Shown here: positions 24,001 through 34,147 of the stretch, one piece after another
How positions within the stretch are numbered: position 1 is the stretch's first letter
Layout of the letters: the number at the start of each line of letters is the position of its first letter
DNA from: Platynereis dumerilii
Taxonomy: Eukaryota > Annelida > Polychaeta > Phyllodocida > Nereididae
Reading direction: 5' to 3'
Length of the DNA stretch: 64,000 nucleotides
Assembly: GCA_026936325.1 (NCBI GenBank)
Contig: JAPTHN010000075.1
Coordinates: 1-64,000 of the forward strand
Notes under the pieces: model-generated
Databases searched by the model: none
What the model was told of the DNA's origin: nothing
Seen by the model: the letters and a program-made list of their open reading frames with translations, nothing else
Translations under genes and position numbers: made by a program

Positions 24001-27000
24001 CCTGGGCTTGTAAACGAGGAAATACGGTATGCAAAACTGTTTTTCAAGTTTGAGAAATCTTGCGTTTCTTTGCTGTAGTCGGAGTTAGGAATGGGTCAAA
24101 GTCTTTGATAAGTAAGTGAAACACAGGCCCAATGTTATTTAATAGGGAAGGTTGGTTCACTTACTTATCAAAGACTTTGACCCATACCTAACTCCGACTA
24201 CAGCAGAGAAAATTGGTTGCCATTGTTATCCCACATGCCTCACATATCGGCCTTTATGACCCAATATGTTTTCCTCTCATCTGCTTCCACAAGCAGTTTG
24301 GTTGAGGATGTTTAGCATTAATGCAATGGCACAATATCATGCGTTTCATTTACTTACAGGCGGCACTGTACATCTTCAGCTCAAAACAGCTTCATGTGAA
24401 TATGCGTTCTTATGTTGACATATATTCTTACTTTTCAGACATCTGTAAAGCTCAGGAGGTCGCCCTCTGGTGGGGATAAATTGACTTCTCCAAAGAAACG
24501 ATTATCAGGGAGTTCTTTGAAGTCGCCCGTTCGAAGAAAGTCAAAGGGATCACCAAGAAAACTCAACAACTCAAGAAGACTTGACGCGACTGCTGAATCT
24601 ACTGGGGACAACACTAGATCTGATCAGAACGGTGAAACACGCTCGTCAGAAGATGATATCGTTTTAGAATCTCCCAAAGTGAAGAGATTAAAAAGATCTC
24701 TGGAGGTGTCGAATAACTCGCACTTAATCTCGCCGAAATTGTCAAAGTTGAAATTGACGGTAGAGGCTAACAGAGTTAACAAGAGGTCAAAGAAGATCAT
24801 GAAATTTAAAGGGAATAGTGCCCCCGCCAAGTCGCCCTCCTTATTCGATGAAGGCCATGAACTAGTAATCGAAGATGAAGTTATTGTAGATTCTCCAGCA
24901 AAGAGAAGAACAAGATTGTCAGCTAAAGTTGATGCCGAACCTGTGAATAAGAATTTAGAAATGAGTCATTCTGTGTCTGTCCAGTCGACTCCTTCTCCCT
25001 CAGTATTAAGTGGGAACGTTCCAAGGTTTAATCTTGATCAAGCGGACAAACCGGAGACGGTGGTGAGCATCAGCGATTCAGGTTCATCGGAGAGTCCCAA
25101 GTTGAAATCTCGGACTAAGAAGTTGAACGATGTCATAGAAATTGACGAAAATCAAGACAGCCCAGGTTCAAGAAAGAAATTAGTTCAGACGAAGATCACG
25201 CGTGAAATGTTCATGCCACCGAAGACGTATTTGCCGAACGTTGCAGAATTTGGCCAAGGAGTGTTGACTCCATCTAAGACGAGCAACCAAGAAATGAACG
25301 ACCTCCAAGAGGCAATTAAGAGGTCATTGGATGAGAATTCAAAGAACTCAGACGCAGACAGTGGCGATGGTTCGAGTTTGAGGACTGAAAATGCATGCAT
25401 CGAGAGTGTAAGTGCTTTTACTATGCCACCTGTAACCTCAACGCCGTCTGTGAGTGAAAAACAGAAAGAAAAGTCGAAAGAAAGAGAAAGAGATGCATTC
25501 AAAAAGCCACAAATTCCTAAGAAAGTTCCCACGACTCCGAAAGGACATAAACCATCTGCTGTCAGTCTCAGGAGAAGTCCTCGTTTGATCAAGACTGGTA
25601 GAAACCAAATTAGCGATTCTCTGCCGGACTTAGATACTGTTGACTCCCAGAGAGATAGTAGTCCGAGTCCAAGTAAAGGAAGAGCTTCAAAGTCTCGACG
25701 CACATTAGAAATGGACGATAATGATGACACTGCTGTCCGATCTAAATTATCTAAAGCCCGAAAAGCAATGGACAATACAAGAAGAAATGACGTTTCAATG
25801 TTGCAACAAAAAGCCAACGGTAGCATTGACCCGCAGATTAACCTATCAATGTTCGAGACTGTTCCAGGTTACGATAACGAAACATCGCCCCCTCGTGCGG
25901 GACATATGGTGGCTCCTGACGACAATGCAACTATGAGGTCACCTCCAGGGGGTGACCAGGAATCCCTAGATAGTCACGGCGAAGGTGACTCCTTAGAAAT
26001 GACTTGTGAGAGCGTCGTCTTTGGCCCTCCGAAGGTCAGAAAAAACACTAAGGAAAGTGGGAATAACGTATCAAAGAACCTTTCGAAGAATAGCTCATTG
26101 CGAGAAGACAGGCAGCCAGCAAAAAGTCCAGGGGTGACTTACATTCCGGAAACCATGGATGTGGAATATGGGTCGGATGCTGAACTTGATTGTGAAATCG
26201 CTGAACTGCTGGATCATCCTGCTGGGAATGAATCAGTCCAAGAAGAAGGTATTGTTTTGCACAAGTTACCAATCTCATTGTCTATGAATTCATCCATGCA
26301 TGACAAACCTATATTCCGGTATACTAATCGATTACACACTGCTCCCGCACTGAAGATACCGCAGGATTGACATATTCACTGTTGTTCACACTTCACAGCT
26401 TTTCAGGCAATCCTTTAGCTTATTCAGTTTGGGGAGGTCCCTTTGGCAAAAATCTTCATTGGCTGAGTTATTGAGAAGGTCACTTGCTCACAACAAAATT
26501 GTGCTTGTTTTTTTGTAGTTCCTCCTCATGCGCCTACGCAGAATACTGCCGCTGGAGTAGACGACAGTTTTGACTAGTAAGTATCAATGGTGTAGCAAAC
26601 TTTTCAAAATTGTGAAATCATTTTTGAATAAGAAAAAATATGAAATTAGGCCTATTATATCAAGTTACTTGTATAAAAATTCACATACTTTTGAAGTCTT
26701 TAGTGTCGGTCAACATTACAGGCTACATGTAAATAAAATGACATGCCATTTGTCATGTAAATTTGTGTGGGCTAAGGTGCTCTGGCTAAAAATCCCATGC
26801 TGATGGGGCGTAAAACACAAATTCAGTCACTGGTGAAAGATCTGCCTTTGGGAATAAATGTGCAACATGACGGGGCTCCCACTTTCTCTATCATCTCATC
26901 TGTCATTCCTCATCCAAATGAAACACAAAGTGCCTAGAACTGGGCTTGGATGGCTGCACTTACCGTAACAGTTATGGGAAGTGCAGTTAGGCCTACTATC

Positions 27001-28356
27001 AGTGCTCACTGGCAAAAGTGTACCACGTACCAAGACGCACTTTGATTCCGGAACAAGGTCTATATATTCTGTGCGTTTCTCATTTGCAGTGTTCCCAAAG
27101 ATGATGGACCAAATTACGCCTATGCGGATGTCGTTCGCAAAAGAAATGAGAGGGAGCAGTTGAAGAGTTACACGTGCAGGGAGTGTGAAGCCGTAAGCGT
27201 AGTTTTAATATCAATGAAATTAAATATAAAGGTTTTATCCAGAAGTCAGGTCAAAATTGTCGCGTAAATTCATCAATTGTATCCATTAATAAAGCTATGT
27301 CTTCTGCGAATGTCTACTTTTAATAGTGAATTTTAAAGATGTGACATATTAAAGATGTTACATGTTAAAGATGTTACATAATGTATTTTTTATAGAATTT
27401 CATTATGAAAATTTGTCTGTCTTGGTGCCTTTATTGATGCAATATTTTGTTTATTATATCTTATCAACTATTTTATTACAAGAATGTTAATTTTTTGTTG
27501 TAAAATTATTTATGATATAAACAACAAATCAAATATTGTTTAACCAGTGTATTTGTGAATACAACAGACTGATATCTGATAATCTTTCTTCTTGTAGTAT
27601 TTCAACGCCGATGGAGCAGCAGGTGATAATTTAAGATTCTGCCGACATAAAGCTCGGTACGTGCCCCCAAGTACTCCTGAGCACTTCTGGGACTTGAGTT
27701 TACCCGACACTCAGGTTGCCCAGGAAAGAGGTTGGTGGAATTTTCCATTTGTTTTATTCTCAGTAATTAACCCAGTTGAACTGATGTTTGCCGGTATAAT
27801 TTAGATATTAGAATGTCTGATAAGTTGTGTTTTTCTGAACACAAAATGGTTTTTCTTTAAAAGCCATTGCCAAAAATTTTAATCACAAAGTTAATAATAT
27901 TATAATCATTATGATTATGGTCTATAGTCTATTTTTAGGAACCAAATTTTTTAGTAATAATGGCTTTTAGCTGACTGTACCATGTACTTCATTATCAAAA
28001 ACCTCCACCGTCGAACGTTAATTAGTTTTCAGGGCCTACTTGAATTTTGAAATTTGATCAAAATGCAAAAATTGTGCCTTATTAACTTGCTTTGCTTGAA
28101 TAAGTTGCAAATGCAATTCGAATGACAAGCAGACTTTTACAAATGAAAATGTAATAAATATTTCAGTAAGCATGCACACTACATCAACTTAAATTGGGAA
28201 ACAAAATTTTGTGACTGAAATAATGTTTTCATTTCAGGCTACATGAACATAACACAAGGACAAGCCTCAAAGTTCCGACGAAAAAGGAGACTCAACAAAT
28301 TATTTAAATCTAAAGATGAATCATTTGAGGAAAATGAGGACGAAGAAGAAGGTTGA
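12045..28356 (+). CDS. RBBP8: CtIP/RBBP8 homologue, DNA-end resection factor (10 exons)
   Basis: Exons: 12045-12198, 14304-14379, 15084-15170, 21536-21636, 22163-22338, 24439-26248, 26519-26576, 27090-27192, 27598-27730, 28238-28356. All introns are GT-AG, phases match throughout, and the product is about 938 aa (human CtIP 897). Residues 52-110 form a charged helical region ending in SGLCNKCESQM, matching the CtIP N-terminal AGLCDRC motif. The large sixth exon is a disordered basic Ser/Pro region with many SP sites. The C-terminus has YADVVRKRNEREQLKSYTC, RECEA, FCRHKARYVPPSTPEHFW, matching the Sae2/CtIP domain; T881-Pro corresponds to human T847, the CDK site needed for resection. The family acts in the nucleus with MRE11-RAD50-NBS1 to start homologous recombination. 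Introns 1, 3 and 5 are loaded with transposons. The exact first noncoding exon is not identified. Confidence 0.93.
12529..12705 (+). mobile_element. tRNA-derived SINE (copy in CtIP intron 1)
   Basis: Box A-like GGTTGGTCTAGTGG and box B GGGTTCAAATCC are followed by CCTGGGCCTATGTTGAACG and AATTAGCCTACTAGGTG. The same family occurs at 14536, 37615, 38580 and 48094. This copy lacks the usual CATCCATCCATC tail and is diverged. Confidence 0.8.
12898..14089. mobile_element. hAT-type element of 1.2 kb in CtIP intron 1
   Basis: The left end CAGGGTCCCAGATTC and right end GAATCTGGGACCCTG are inverted. GCTCCTAT is duplicated on both sides (12890-12897 and 14090-14097), a perfect 8-bp target site as in hAT elements. 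Subterminal GGACACCCAGATTTTG occurs near both ends. A block at 13350-13640 is almost pure A and T homopolymers. No transposase is visible. Confidence 0.85.
14536..14745 (+). mobile_element. tRNA-derived SINE, diverged copy
   Basis: AGCTTAGTTGGTAGCCTGC and TAGGTCCAGGGGTTGATAAC align with the tRNA-like head, TTATGTTGGACAGCAG with the body, and CCCCAATCGTCCATCC with the tail of the SINE family. It lies in CtIP intron 2. Confidence 0.7.
16162..16190 (+). repeat. ATTAAAGGATCACTT inverted-repeat end, left
   Basis: ATTAAAGGATCACTTCAATC is repeated in inverted form at 21455-21482 (CTTTAAT side). The similarity lasts about 28 bp. The two could be the ends of one old 5.3-kb element filling most of CtIP intron 3, or two separate small elements. 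TGACGTCA-type sites follow both. Confidence 0.4.
16590..16695. mobile_element. CACTCTAAAAAA fold-back family, one-armed copy
   Basis: It begins CACTCTAAAAAATTTCAGAC and ends TTTTTTAGAGTG. It carries one internal arm (ATTGGTTTTTAGATTC, AAAAACCAAATTTCAATGC) but lacks the complementary arm seen in the copies at 40441-40628 and 57205-57360. Confidence 0.8.
17750..17832. repeat. Palindrome with TGACGTCA ends
   Basis: GTGACGTCATCACCATTGTT and AACAATGGTCATTGTGACGT form an imperfect inverted repeat around an AT-rich centre. CRE-like TGACGTCA sites of this kind also occur near 16345-16380, 20840, 21385 and 56350-56435, so they probably travel with a repeat family. Confidence 0.45.
18086..18310 (+). 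repeat. Polypyrimidine minisatellite (CTCTGCTCTCCACTCCCT type)
   Basis: About 225 bp of C and T with recurring CTCTGCTCTCCACTCC units and few purines. Long open frames on both strands come from the low complexity. The strand asymmetry could allow triplex formation. Confidence 0.9.
18574..18837 (-). mobile_element. hAT-type MITE, copy 2 (CATAGGCGTAYGGG family)
   Basis: The element begins CATAGGCGTATGGGAGG and ends CCCGTACGCCTATG, flanked by a perfect 8-bp duplication TCTGCAAA (18566-18573 and 18838-18845). It is the reverse orientation of 2575-2784 and shares its interior, including the motif read here as AAGTTTGGGAAGCAGTAAG. It is in CtIP intron 3. Confidence 0.93.
19788..19860. repeat. G/C homopolymer cluster
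   Basis: G runs followed by a 15-base C run enclose GTTCCCCGGGGCGG and CAGTGGTCCTGG. It may be the end of an unrecognised element; no boundary duplication was found. Confidence 0.5.
20132..20383. repeat. Inverted arrays of the TCAGAAGGCCC motif
   Basis: The left array repeats TAGTCAGAAGGCCC about six times. After an AT-rich spacer the right array carries the inverted form (GGGCCTTCTGA). A related array, TCAGAAGGTCC, is at 62307-62400. The layout suggests a small fold-back element whose ends are made of the motif. Confidence 0.7.
21455..21482 (-). repeat. ATTAAAGGATCACTT inverted-repeat end, right
   Basis: AAAGTGATCCTTTAAT is the inverted counterpart of 16162-16190, 54 bp before CtIP exon 4. 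Confidence 0.4.
22429..23698. mobile_element. 1.3-kb inverted-repeat element in CtIP intron 5
   Basis: The left end AGGGCTATTCCATTTAAA matches the inverted right end TTTAAATGGAATAGCCCT. Inside, a second inverted pair (GTGGTCAGGTT near 22462 and AACCTGACCAC near 22709) bounds a 270-bp block with repeated ATGCAT-containing units. The rest holds two diverged tandem halves that share CACGGCTGGAT and CTAGCACAACT. No transposase is visible and the flanking duplication is unclear. Confidence 0.6.
23742..24027. mobile_element. TA-flanked MITE (CCGTAWTTCCT ends)
   Basis: The 286-bp element has ends CCGTAATTCCT and AGGAAATACGG next to TA on both sides (23740-23741 and 24028-24029). The motif ATAGAAGCCTG/ATAGATGCCTG recurs inside. 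Tc1/mariner-type by target site. Confidence 0.7.
24065..24211. mobile_element. Fold-back element with 57-bp near-perfect arms
   Basis: The left arm TTTCTTTGCTGTAGTCGGAG through TGATAAGTAAGTGAA is repeated in inverted form as TTCACTTACTTATCA through CTCCGACTACAGCAGAGAAA, with a 33-bp loop. Only about two mismatches separate the arms. It lies in CtIP intron 5. Confidence 0.8.
24439..26248 (+). CDS. RBBP8: CtIP exon 6, large disordered central region
   Basis: This 1810-bp exon starts after CTTTTCAG with ACA TCT GTA AAG and ends GAA GAA G|GTATTG. The frame stays open for 40 more codons into intron 6 (to 26370), but splicing at 26248 gives the correct phase for the next exon (GTT CCT CCT). It encodes about 603 residues rich in Lys, Ser, Pro and Asp, with clusters such as SPKKRLSGSSLKSPVRRK and RSPRLIKTGR. 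It corresponds to the poorly conserved middle of CtIP, which carries DNA-binding and phosphorylation sites in vertebrates. A retained intron would give a protein lacking the C-terminal Sae2 domain. Confidence 0.85.
26519..28356 (+). CDS. RBBP8: CtIP exons 7-10, Sae2-like C-terminal domain
   Basis: Exons 26519-26576, 27090-27192, 27598-27730 and 28238-28356 encode the conserved end of CtIP: DDSFDYVPKD, the VVRKRNEREQL helix, a CREC pair (C850, C853), FCRH (C870, H872) and PPSTPEHFW. Vertebrate CtIP has the same order of CxxC, RH and TPE motifs. The donor of exon 9 is GTTGGT, a weaker than usual site. The tail after the domain is basic then acidic and ends EENEDEEEG. Confidence 0.92.
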
Positions 28357-28713
28357 TGCTGTTGAAATTAATTAAATTTGAACTCCTTTTTCTCTGCTGA
28401 AAATATTTAAATTAACAATAATTGCCAGTTAAGCTTCTGACTTTTTGAAGCAGTCAAGTTAAGTTTTCTGCATTCTTGTGATAAATTTTGTGATCCTGAA
28501 TTTTTCTTACTGTTGAATTTATGAAATATGTTGACAGTTATATTTGTTGAATTTAATCCCATCTGATTTCAAATTAAGTTTTTGAAATTAACTCTTGATA
28601 TTATAACACACTTGCAGTTGTAGTTGCTCTCCTATAAGGCTGTATTGGAAGACTAATTTAGGCTGACTACTAATCTATCTGTAAAATATGAAGAGACTTG
28701 AGCGGAATGGTGA

Positions 28714-28719
28714 AATAAA
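28714..28719 (+). terminator. Polyadenylation signal of the CtIP gene
   Basis: AATAAA lies 358 bp after the CtIP stop codon, within AT-rich 3' UTR sequence and before the BAG3 promoter region. Confidence 0.45.
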
Positions 28720-28968
28720 AATGCCTTGTTTGTTGAACTATAATTCTATTGTTGATATTTTAAATTTTGGCTGAGAACCAACTTGTCTGGCCAAGGAATT
28801 TACTAAAAATTTTAGCTTATTCAGCATCAAGTTTATGTTGTTGAGTTTGTCTCATAGGTGGTGCATTGTGGTAAGTGCCCCCTCTGGGAGTGAAATGAGG
28901 AACCAAAGAATGTAGATGTTTCCGGTTCCGCGCACTTGTTTCTAGGTCAAGTTGTAAACTGTGCTCTG

Positions 28969-29100
28969 ATTGGCTACTTGGACATGGTGTTTAGTAAGCT
29001 GTCTTGTGATTGGCTGTTGAGAAACTTTCTGGACCAATCACTGATGACACAATCTTGATCATCATGGCTTCTTTCTAGAGTCAAGTGGAATGTTCTAGGA
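28969..29100 (+). promoter_or_regulatory. Probable heat-responsive promoter of the BAG3 gene
   Basis: Two inverted CCAAT boxes (ATTGG at 28969 and 29009), a direct CCAAT (29034), a partial heat-shock element GAAACTTTCTGGA (29021-29033) and a strong one, GAANNTTCNNGGA at 29088-29100, lie within 190 bp of the BAG3 ATG. Vertebrate BAG3 is induced by HSF1, so the elements fit the gene. That they are functional is inference. Confidence 0.6.
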
Positions 29101-29154
29101 GTCTCTCCAAAACTTTAGAAAAGACGATTATTAGGGGGATAAATAGATCAGATC

Positions 29155-32100
29155 ATGGCTCAGTTCCCATTCGGACAATTTCCTCAACAAGGGCAGTTCA
29201 GCCAAGACCAACCGCTGCCTCCAGGCTGGGAAATGATGATCGATAAAGCGACTGGGTGGCCATTTTTCGTGGATCACGAAAATAAAACGACGACCTGGCA
29301 AGATCCAAGAGCAATGGTATGTCAAACCTACTTTCATTCGAATCCTGCATTCCTTAACTTTGTTCCCTGTGAATTTGGTGAAGATTCGAGACGTTTTTGT
29401 CGAAAAATAACCCCTGATTCATTCATTGATGAAATCTGACAGTTCTCAAATCTGACAGTTACCTGTCAGAATGACCTTAATTTGATGGGAGCAAGTTCAT
29501 TCCTTGCTAACAACTTGTCATTCATTTAACAACAACTAATTTAGTGTGTGGCAGTTGATTACCTCCTGGATGTACTGCTAAGTCTGGCAAATTCTTAGTC
29601 TATGTTGATTCCTGAATGCTGAGTCTGATTTTGCTGACAGGTGCTATTTTGCAATTTTTCAGAATTTCACATGGTTGAAAAAGTCTGTAAACCAGAGTTA
29701 GAGTAAACTGTTATTCTGCAGATACAGTCTGTACAGATTCTTTAGGTGAACCAGGGACTGGTATTGTCGTCTTGATTGTCATTAATTACATACAATGGTA
29801 GACTTCTTCCCATTTAGGCCTCTATTACTCGTTGATGTTTTCTCTATCTGTCCTAATAAGGAGCTATTAGGCCTATCCGATTAAAGTGCATAAATACAGG
29901 ACGTGAAGTCCAGTCATCCATCCGTCCAAGGTGCAACTAACAGAAGCTCCCACACAATACAAGATACAATTTCACTGTACATTGTGTAAATGCATTGAAT
30001 GAATTCTCTGTAACCCAAAACATGCCAAATTAAAATGAGGATCATCTAATAATTACTATTTTAATTTAATCATTTAATGGTTATCCTGTTGTACTTGTAA
30101 CCAATTAGACTGAATTAGCACCACTAAAATAAATAAATTATATAATGGATAATTACATCAGGTTAATGGAATGGCACCAATCAATCAATTATCTCCAAAT
30201 CATGATCCATAATTGTGGTCTGTGGTGTGATGTAATCTATTAATAGCTCCAATAAACCACATCAAGTATATCCTAGTTGTAGCAGATGATTCTAGATGAT
30301 CTTTCTGATTGAAATTCACGATCTGAGTGACAAGTTTACATTCCTGGGATGAATAATTGGGCATTTTCCCAGCACACCTCAACTGCTGAACATACTCAAG
30401 GTAAAAGTCAATGACATTTGGGGATAGAGGTAAACAAAAACACATGTAGCTGTAAATACAGTGTTGTTGATACACTAATAATCATTATAATACACCGATT
30501 CCCATTTTGACATGTACACACCACTGCACACAGGTATTAAAATTCCATGTCCATGAATAATCAGAATAATCCAGTTTATCCCGATATTGAAGGTTAAATG
30601 AGGAAAACAAATTCTAGGAAGAGTCATTAATTGAGTCACATTGTTACATGCTACCACGGTTATTAATGCAGTCATTATTGTGGCCGCCGATTTAGGCCTC
30701 ACGGAGTCCTAGTGGCCATTATTGTTGGCTACTGGAAATTAAGACAGTACCAACATCAGTTTGGCATCAAAAGGATTATAGTTTTGGATTAATTCTTAAT
30801 TCTGCTATGGAATCTAAATATTTTCCCAACTTCAAATTTACAAATGTAGAGTCAATGCCTGATCGGATGTTAGATGAATTTGATAACATGACTGCATTTC
30901 AACCAGATTTGATAAACAGGGTCAGTAGATTGAATTTAAATTTATATTTTGTATATACAAAATTGTGTTTTAATTATTTGGCATGTATTCAATGGGTTAT
31001 TTTCAGCATTACTGGATCTAAACGATTTTTGTGGAAATTTGAGGATTCATAAAACACGTAAAAAAGTTGGATGATCTCTGCATCATTGTTTCGAATTGTG
31101 ATTAAGAAATCAATTGAAAAAAATTGTTATTTTTATTTAGTATGTGTCATGATCCTCATAATTTAGATAGTACTAACATATTTTAAGAATTCCACATTGA
31201 AAAGATGACCCTGTGTCAATGAACAATGATTTTGGCAGCTGGTTCTTTTTTTATAAATGGAAAGCGTTTTTGTACGGACAACTTGTGAATACAAAATAAT
31301 AAAGAAGTAATTTGCTCTTTTCCTGATGGGGCGTAAAACACAAACTCACTCACTCTTTTCCTAAACTCATCAGCTCATGACTACAGTTAAGTTAATTGAA
31401 TTAACTAGCCTAAGATAATACTATCAATTATAACAGGAAGATTAAACTCTTGCTATATACATGAATTAGTAAAAATAATAAACAAGATTTATATGCTGCT
31501 TTACAGACAGTCAGTGACTCTGACAGCCACTCCCTTATCATGCTTATAAAAAGTACACAAATGCGTATACATACATTTTATCCCCCCTAGTCTGAGGCTA
31601 GACAGCTATATGATGAACTTGGCGATGGAGCATTGCTGGTGTTATCTTAGTCTCTGTTGATAAATTATGTTTTATATAAAAATTTAAATTTCACAAGTTA
31701 AAACTAATAACTATATCAATTGACAAAATTGTTGTTTTGAAACTTTTGATAAGAGTTGTCATAAATGACCTTCAATATATTCATGAAAGGCTTTCATATT
31801 ATCAAAATAAACTGACACTCGTAGGTTATTATGAGTCGTATATTAAAAATATTTAAATCAAATTAAGGTTAGTATGCTCCACAGGTATATGTCAGGCTTA
31901 TAAATGCACAATATACAGTGCTTATCCTGTTTGAATGCGAGATTCACAAATGTGATACTTATATTTTGGAGCAGCTGGTCTTCATTGATCCGAAAGTTAA
32001 CTGTTTGACTCGTTGGTCAGATATTTGCTGTGATCACTTGCGATGAGGCGTAGATATCGCTTGAAGTCATGAGGTTTTGTTGTGAAAGAGCGGCAAATAA

Positions 32101-33980
32101 GGGAGAATTTAATGACAATGATGATGAAGTTATCGTGGTAATGCAAGAAAACCCGATAGTTTTGATGGAGCTTTTTAAAAAATCAAATAAGATGAGATTA
32201 TCTGCAGTTAATCATTGCACAAATATCTATATTTTTTTATTTTTCTCACCAAGGAGCTTTCTTCTGAATAGGCTCAGTGGGCAAAAGCTCGGTTGTAAGA
32301 AGAATAAATATTATTAATATTACAGACCTTTGTGCAATGATTAACAACAGATATGAACTTCCAAAGGTCAGGATTAAGTTTACACAGTTATTGTTTGCAA
32401 AGAACGTAGTATTTGACGATAACTCGTTTATTGTAGAACTTAACAGATCATCACTTCAGACAACCACAATATTGTGATGAATTGTTCAAACTTCTACAAT
32501 GTCTGCTTAGAACTGTGATGGTTTTGTCCCTATTTGATTGAACGTTCAGCTTGAAAATTGTTTCAGAATGATTAAATTTGATTTTATCTTCTTTCAGATG
32601 ATGGGCGGTGGCTTCCCCCAAGTCAAGCGGGTGCGTGAGATCCCCGTCATTCACGAAGGAACGGGAAGAGTTGCATCTCCGAGTTCACCCCAACAACAGC
32701 CGCAATACCAACAGCAACAACCGATGTCGCCGCAGGAACAGTGGCAACAGCAGCAACAACCGAATTTCAGCAGTAGTCCTGGTACTCGAGAGATTCCCGT
32801 CAGGACTATCCACGTGACCCACGAGGGATCTCCGGCGAGAGAGAGTCCCCAACGAGAATCCACCTCCTCCCCGAGACCCATGGGAGGCTTCCCGAGACAT
32901 ATCCGCTCCCCCGAAGGCTTTTTCGGCAGCCCTAACAGATCTGGGTCGCCCGGGAGGTTCGGGAGTAGCATGTTTCCCGAAATGGAGGGTTTCCGCAAAG
33001 CAGGGGGTTTGCGGGAGATTCCGATCGTTCACGCGCAAGGTGGGTCTCCGTCAAGAGATATGCCGAGGGATTCGTACTCCACCAACGGACAACAAGGGTA
33101 CTCTAGTAATATCCCCCAGGAGCCGCAGCAGCACACTATGCATTTTAGACCAGCGCCCGAGGTCAGGGTCCCGGAACTATCCCCCGAGCCAGGACATCGC
33201 ACCATCAGCCCACGTCCTGGGATTCACAGGAGACCTGTTGGAAGCCCCGAACCGTCTTACTCGCAACAACAGCAACCGTCGTACAACCAACAACAACCGC
33301 AGTACCCTCAGGGGCAGCAGCAACCATCTCAGTATCAACCGTATCAACCGGCCCCTCAGCAACCAAACATCCAACCGCCCCAGTATCCTCCGGAGCCCCA
33401 GCAGTACCAGCAACAGCAACCGCAGCCGCCCCCAGCTCCACAACCCGCAACGCCCCCTGTGGTTTCGGAACCCATCCCTGCACCCCCTCCTGACGAGCCT
33501 ATCCCTGCTCCTGCTCCGGAAGAACCCATCCCTGCTCCCGCACCTTCTGCTCCTTCCGACGCCCCCGACGGAAATACTCTCAACCCCGGGCAACCCCAGA
33601 AGGCTCGGTCCGTGTCCCCCGCGCCCCCCAACCTCTCCACCATGGGCCAGATCCAGAAGATCATGGAAGATTTGGAGGGTCTCTCTAAGCAGGTGGAATC
33701 TTACACGGGCACCAAGAAGGAAAAACAATATTTATTCATAGAGGAGATGTTGACGCGTCTCCTCCTAAAACTCGATAACATTGACTCTGAAGGCGTCGAC
33801 GAGGTCCGTCAGGCTAGGCGTCTGGGCGTCAAACGAGTCCAAGCAATCCTCGACCAATTGGAATTAAAAGGTTTCGCTAACGCGGTCGACATCTCCCAAG
33901 ACACAAACTCTGAAGCTAATTCGAAAAACGGTAACCAATCAAATCAGGAGAACGCCAACTCGTCTCAAGCACCTTGTTAG
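29155..33980 (+). CDS. BAG3: BAG3-like co-chaperone (two exons)
   Basis: Exons 29155-29316 and 32598-33980 (TAG at 33978) join in phase 0 and give 514 aa (human BAG3 575). Residues 21-53 are a WW domain: [29 protein letters not shown], with W25, W48 and P51, almost identical to BAG3. Three REIP-type motifs follow: REIPVIHEG (IPV 69-71), [10 protein letters not shown] (120-122) and REIPIVHAQ (195-197); in human BAG3, IPV motifs bind small heat-shock proteins. The middle is Gln/Pro-rich with PxxP repeats. Residues 402-480 form the BAG domain ([15 protein letters not shown] to [15 protein letters not shown]), which binds the Hsp70 ATPase domain. The family links Hsp70 and small chaperones to selective autophagy in the cytosol. 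The 3.3-kb intron has no recognised exon. The start is the first ATG, close to the heat-shock elements. Confidence 0.93.
29885..29929 (+). mobile_element. SINE 3'-end fragment in BAG3 intron
   Basis: GTGCATAAATACAGGACGTG followed by TCATCCATCCGTCC matches the last 45 bp of the SINE family (see 48094-48286). Confidence 0.6.
31324..31352 (+). mobile_element. 29-bp LINE 3'-end insertion with target duplication
   Basis: TGATGGGGCGTAAAACACAA followed by ACTCACTCA is flanked by CTCTTTTCC on both sides (31315-31323 and 31353-31361). The same terminal sequence ends the LINE fragment at 61854-62155. A near-identical tail without clear duplication is at 26800-26832. Confidence 0.7.
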
Positions 33981-34147
33981 CTTACTCCAAATCTTGTGAT
34001 TAAAGATTGCTGATCATTAAAACTAATTAATTGCTGAATTAGTTAGTCTGCTAGACTTGATTATGCTAAATACAAGGTCATGTATCGTTGATTGTCAGAT
34101 TGATATTTAGTTTCCCAGATTTGTCCAATACCTGGAAGTGCTTATAA

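Noticed and set aside
25185-25826. 213-codon minus-strand frame inside CtIP exon 6
   Set aside because: Antisense shadow of a long exon; no domain, while the plus frame links to conserved CtIP ends.
29137-29146. GATAAATA as a TATA box for BAG3
   Set aside because: It is only about 10-18 bp from the ATG, so a start 25-30 bp downstream would fall inside the coding sequence.
30807-31052. 81-codon frame in the BAG3 intron
   Set aside because: No phase-compatible splice sites at both sides and no known domain; exons 1 and 2 join directly in phase 0.
33040-33741. Other long frames inside BAG3 exon 2 on both strands
   Set aside because: Shadow frames of the GC-rich Pro/Gln coding region; only the WW-IPV-BAG frame has domain matches.
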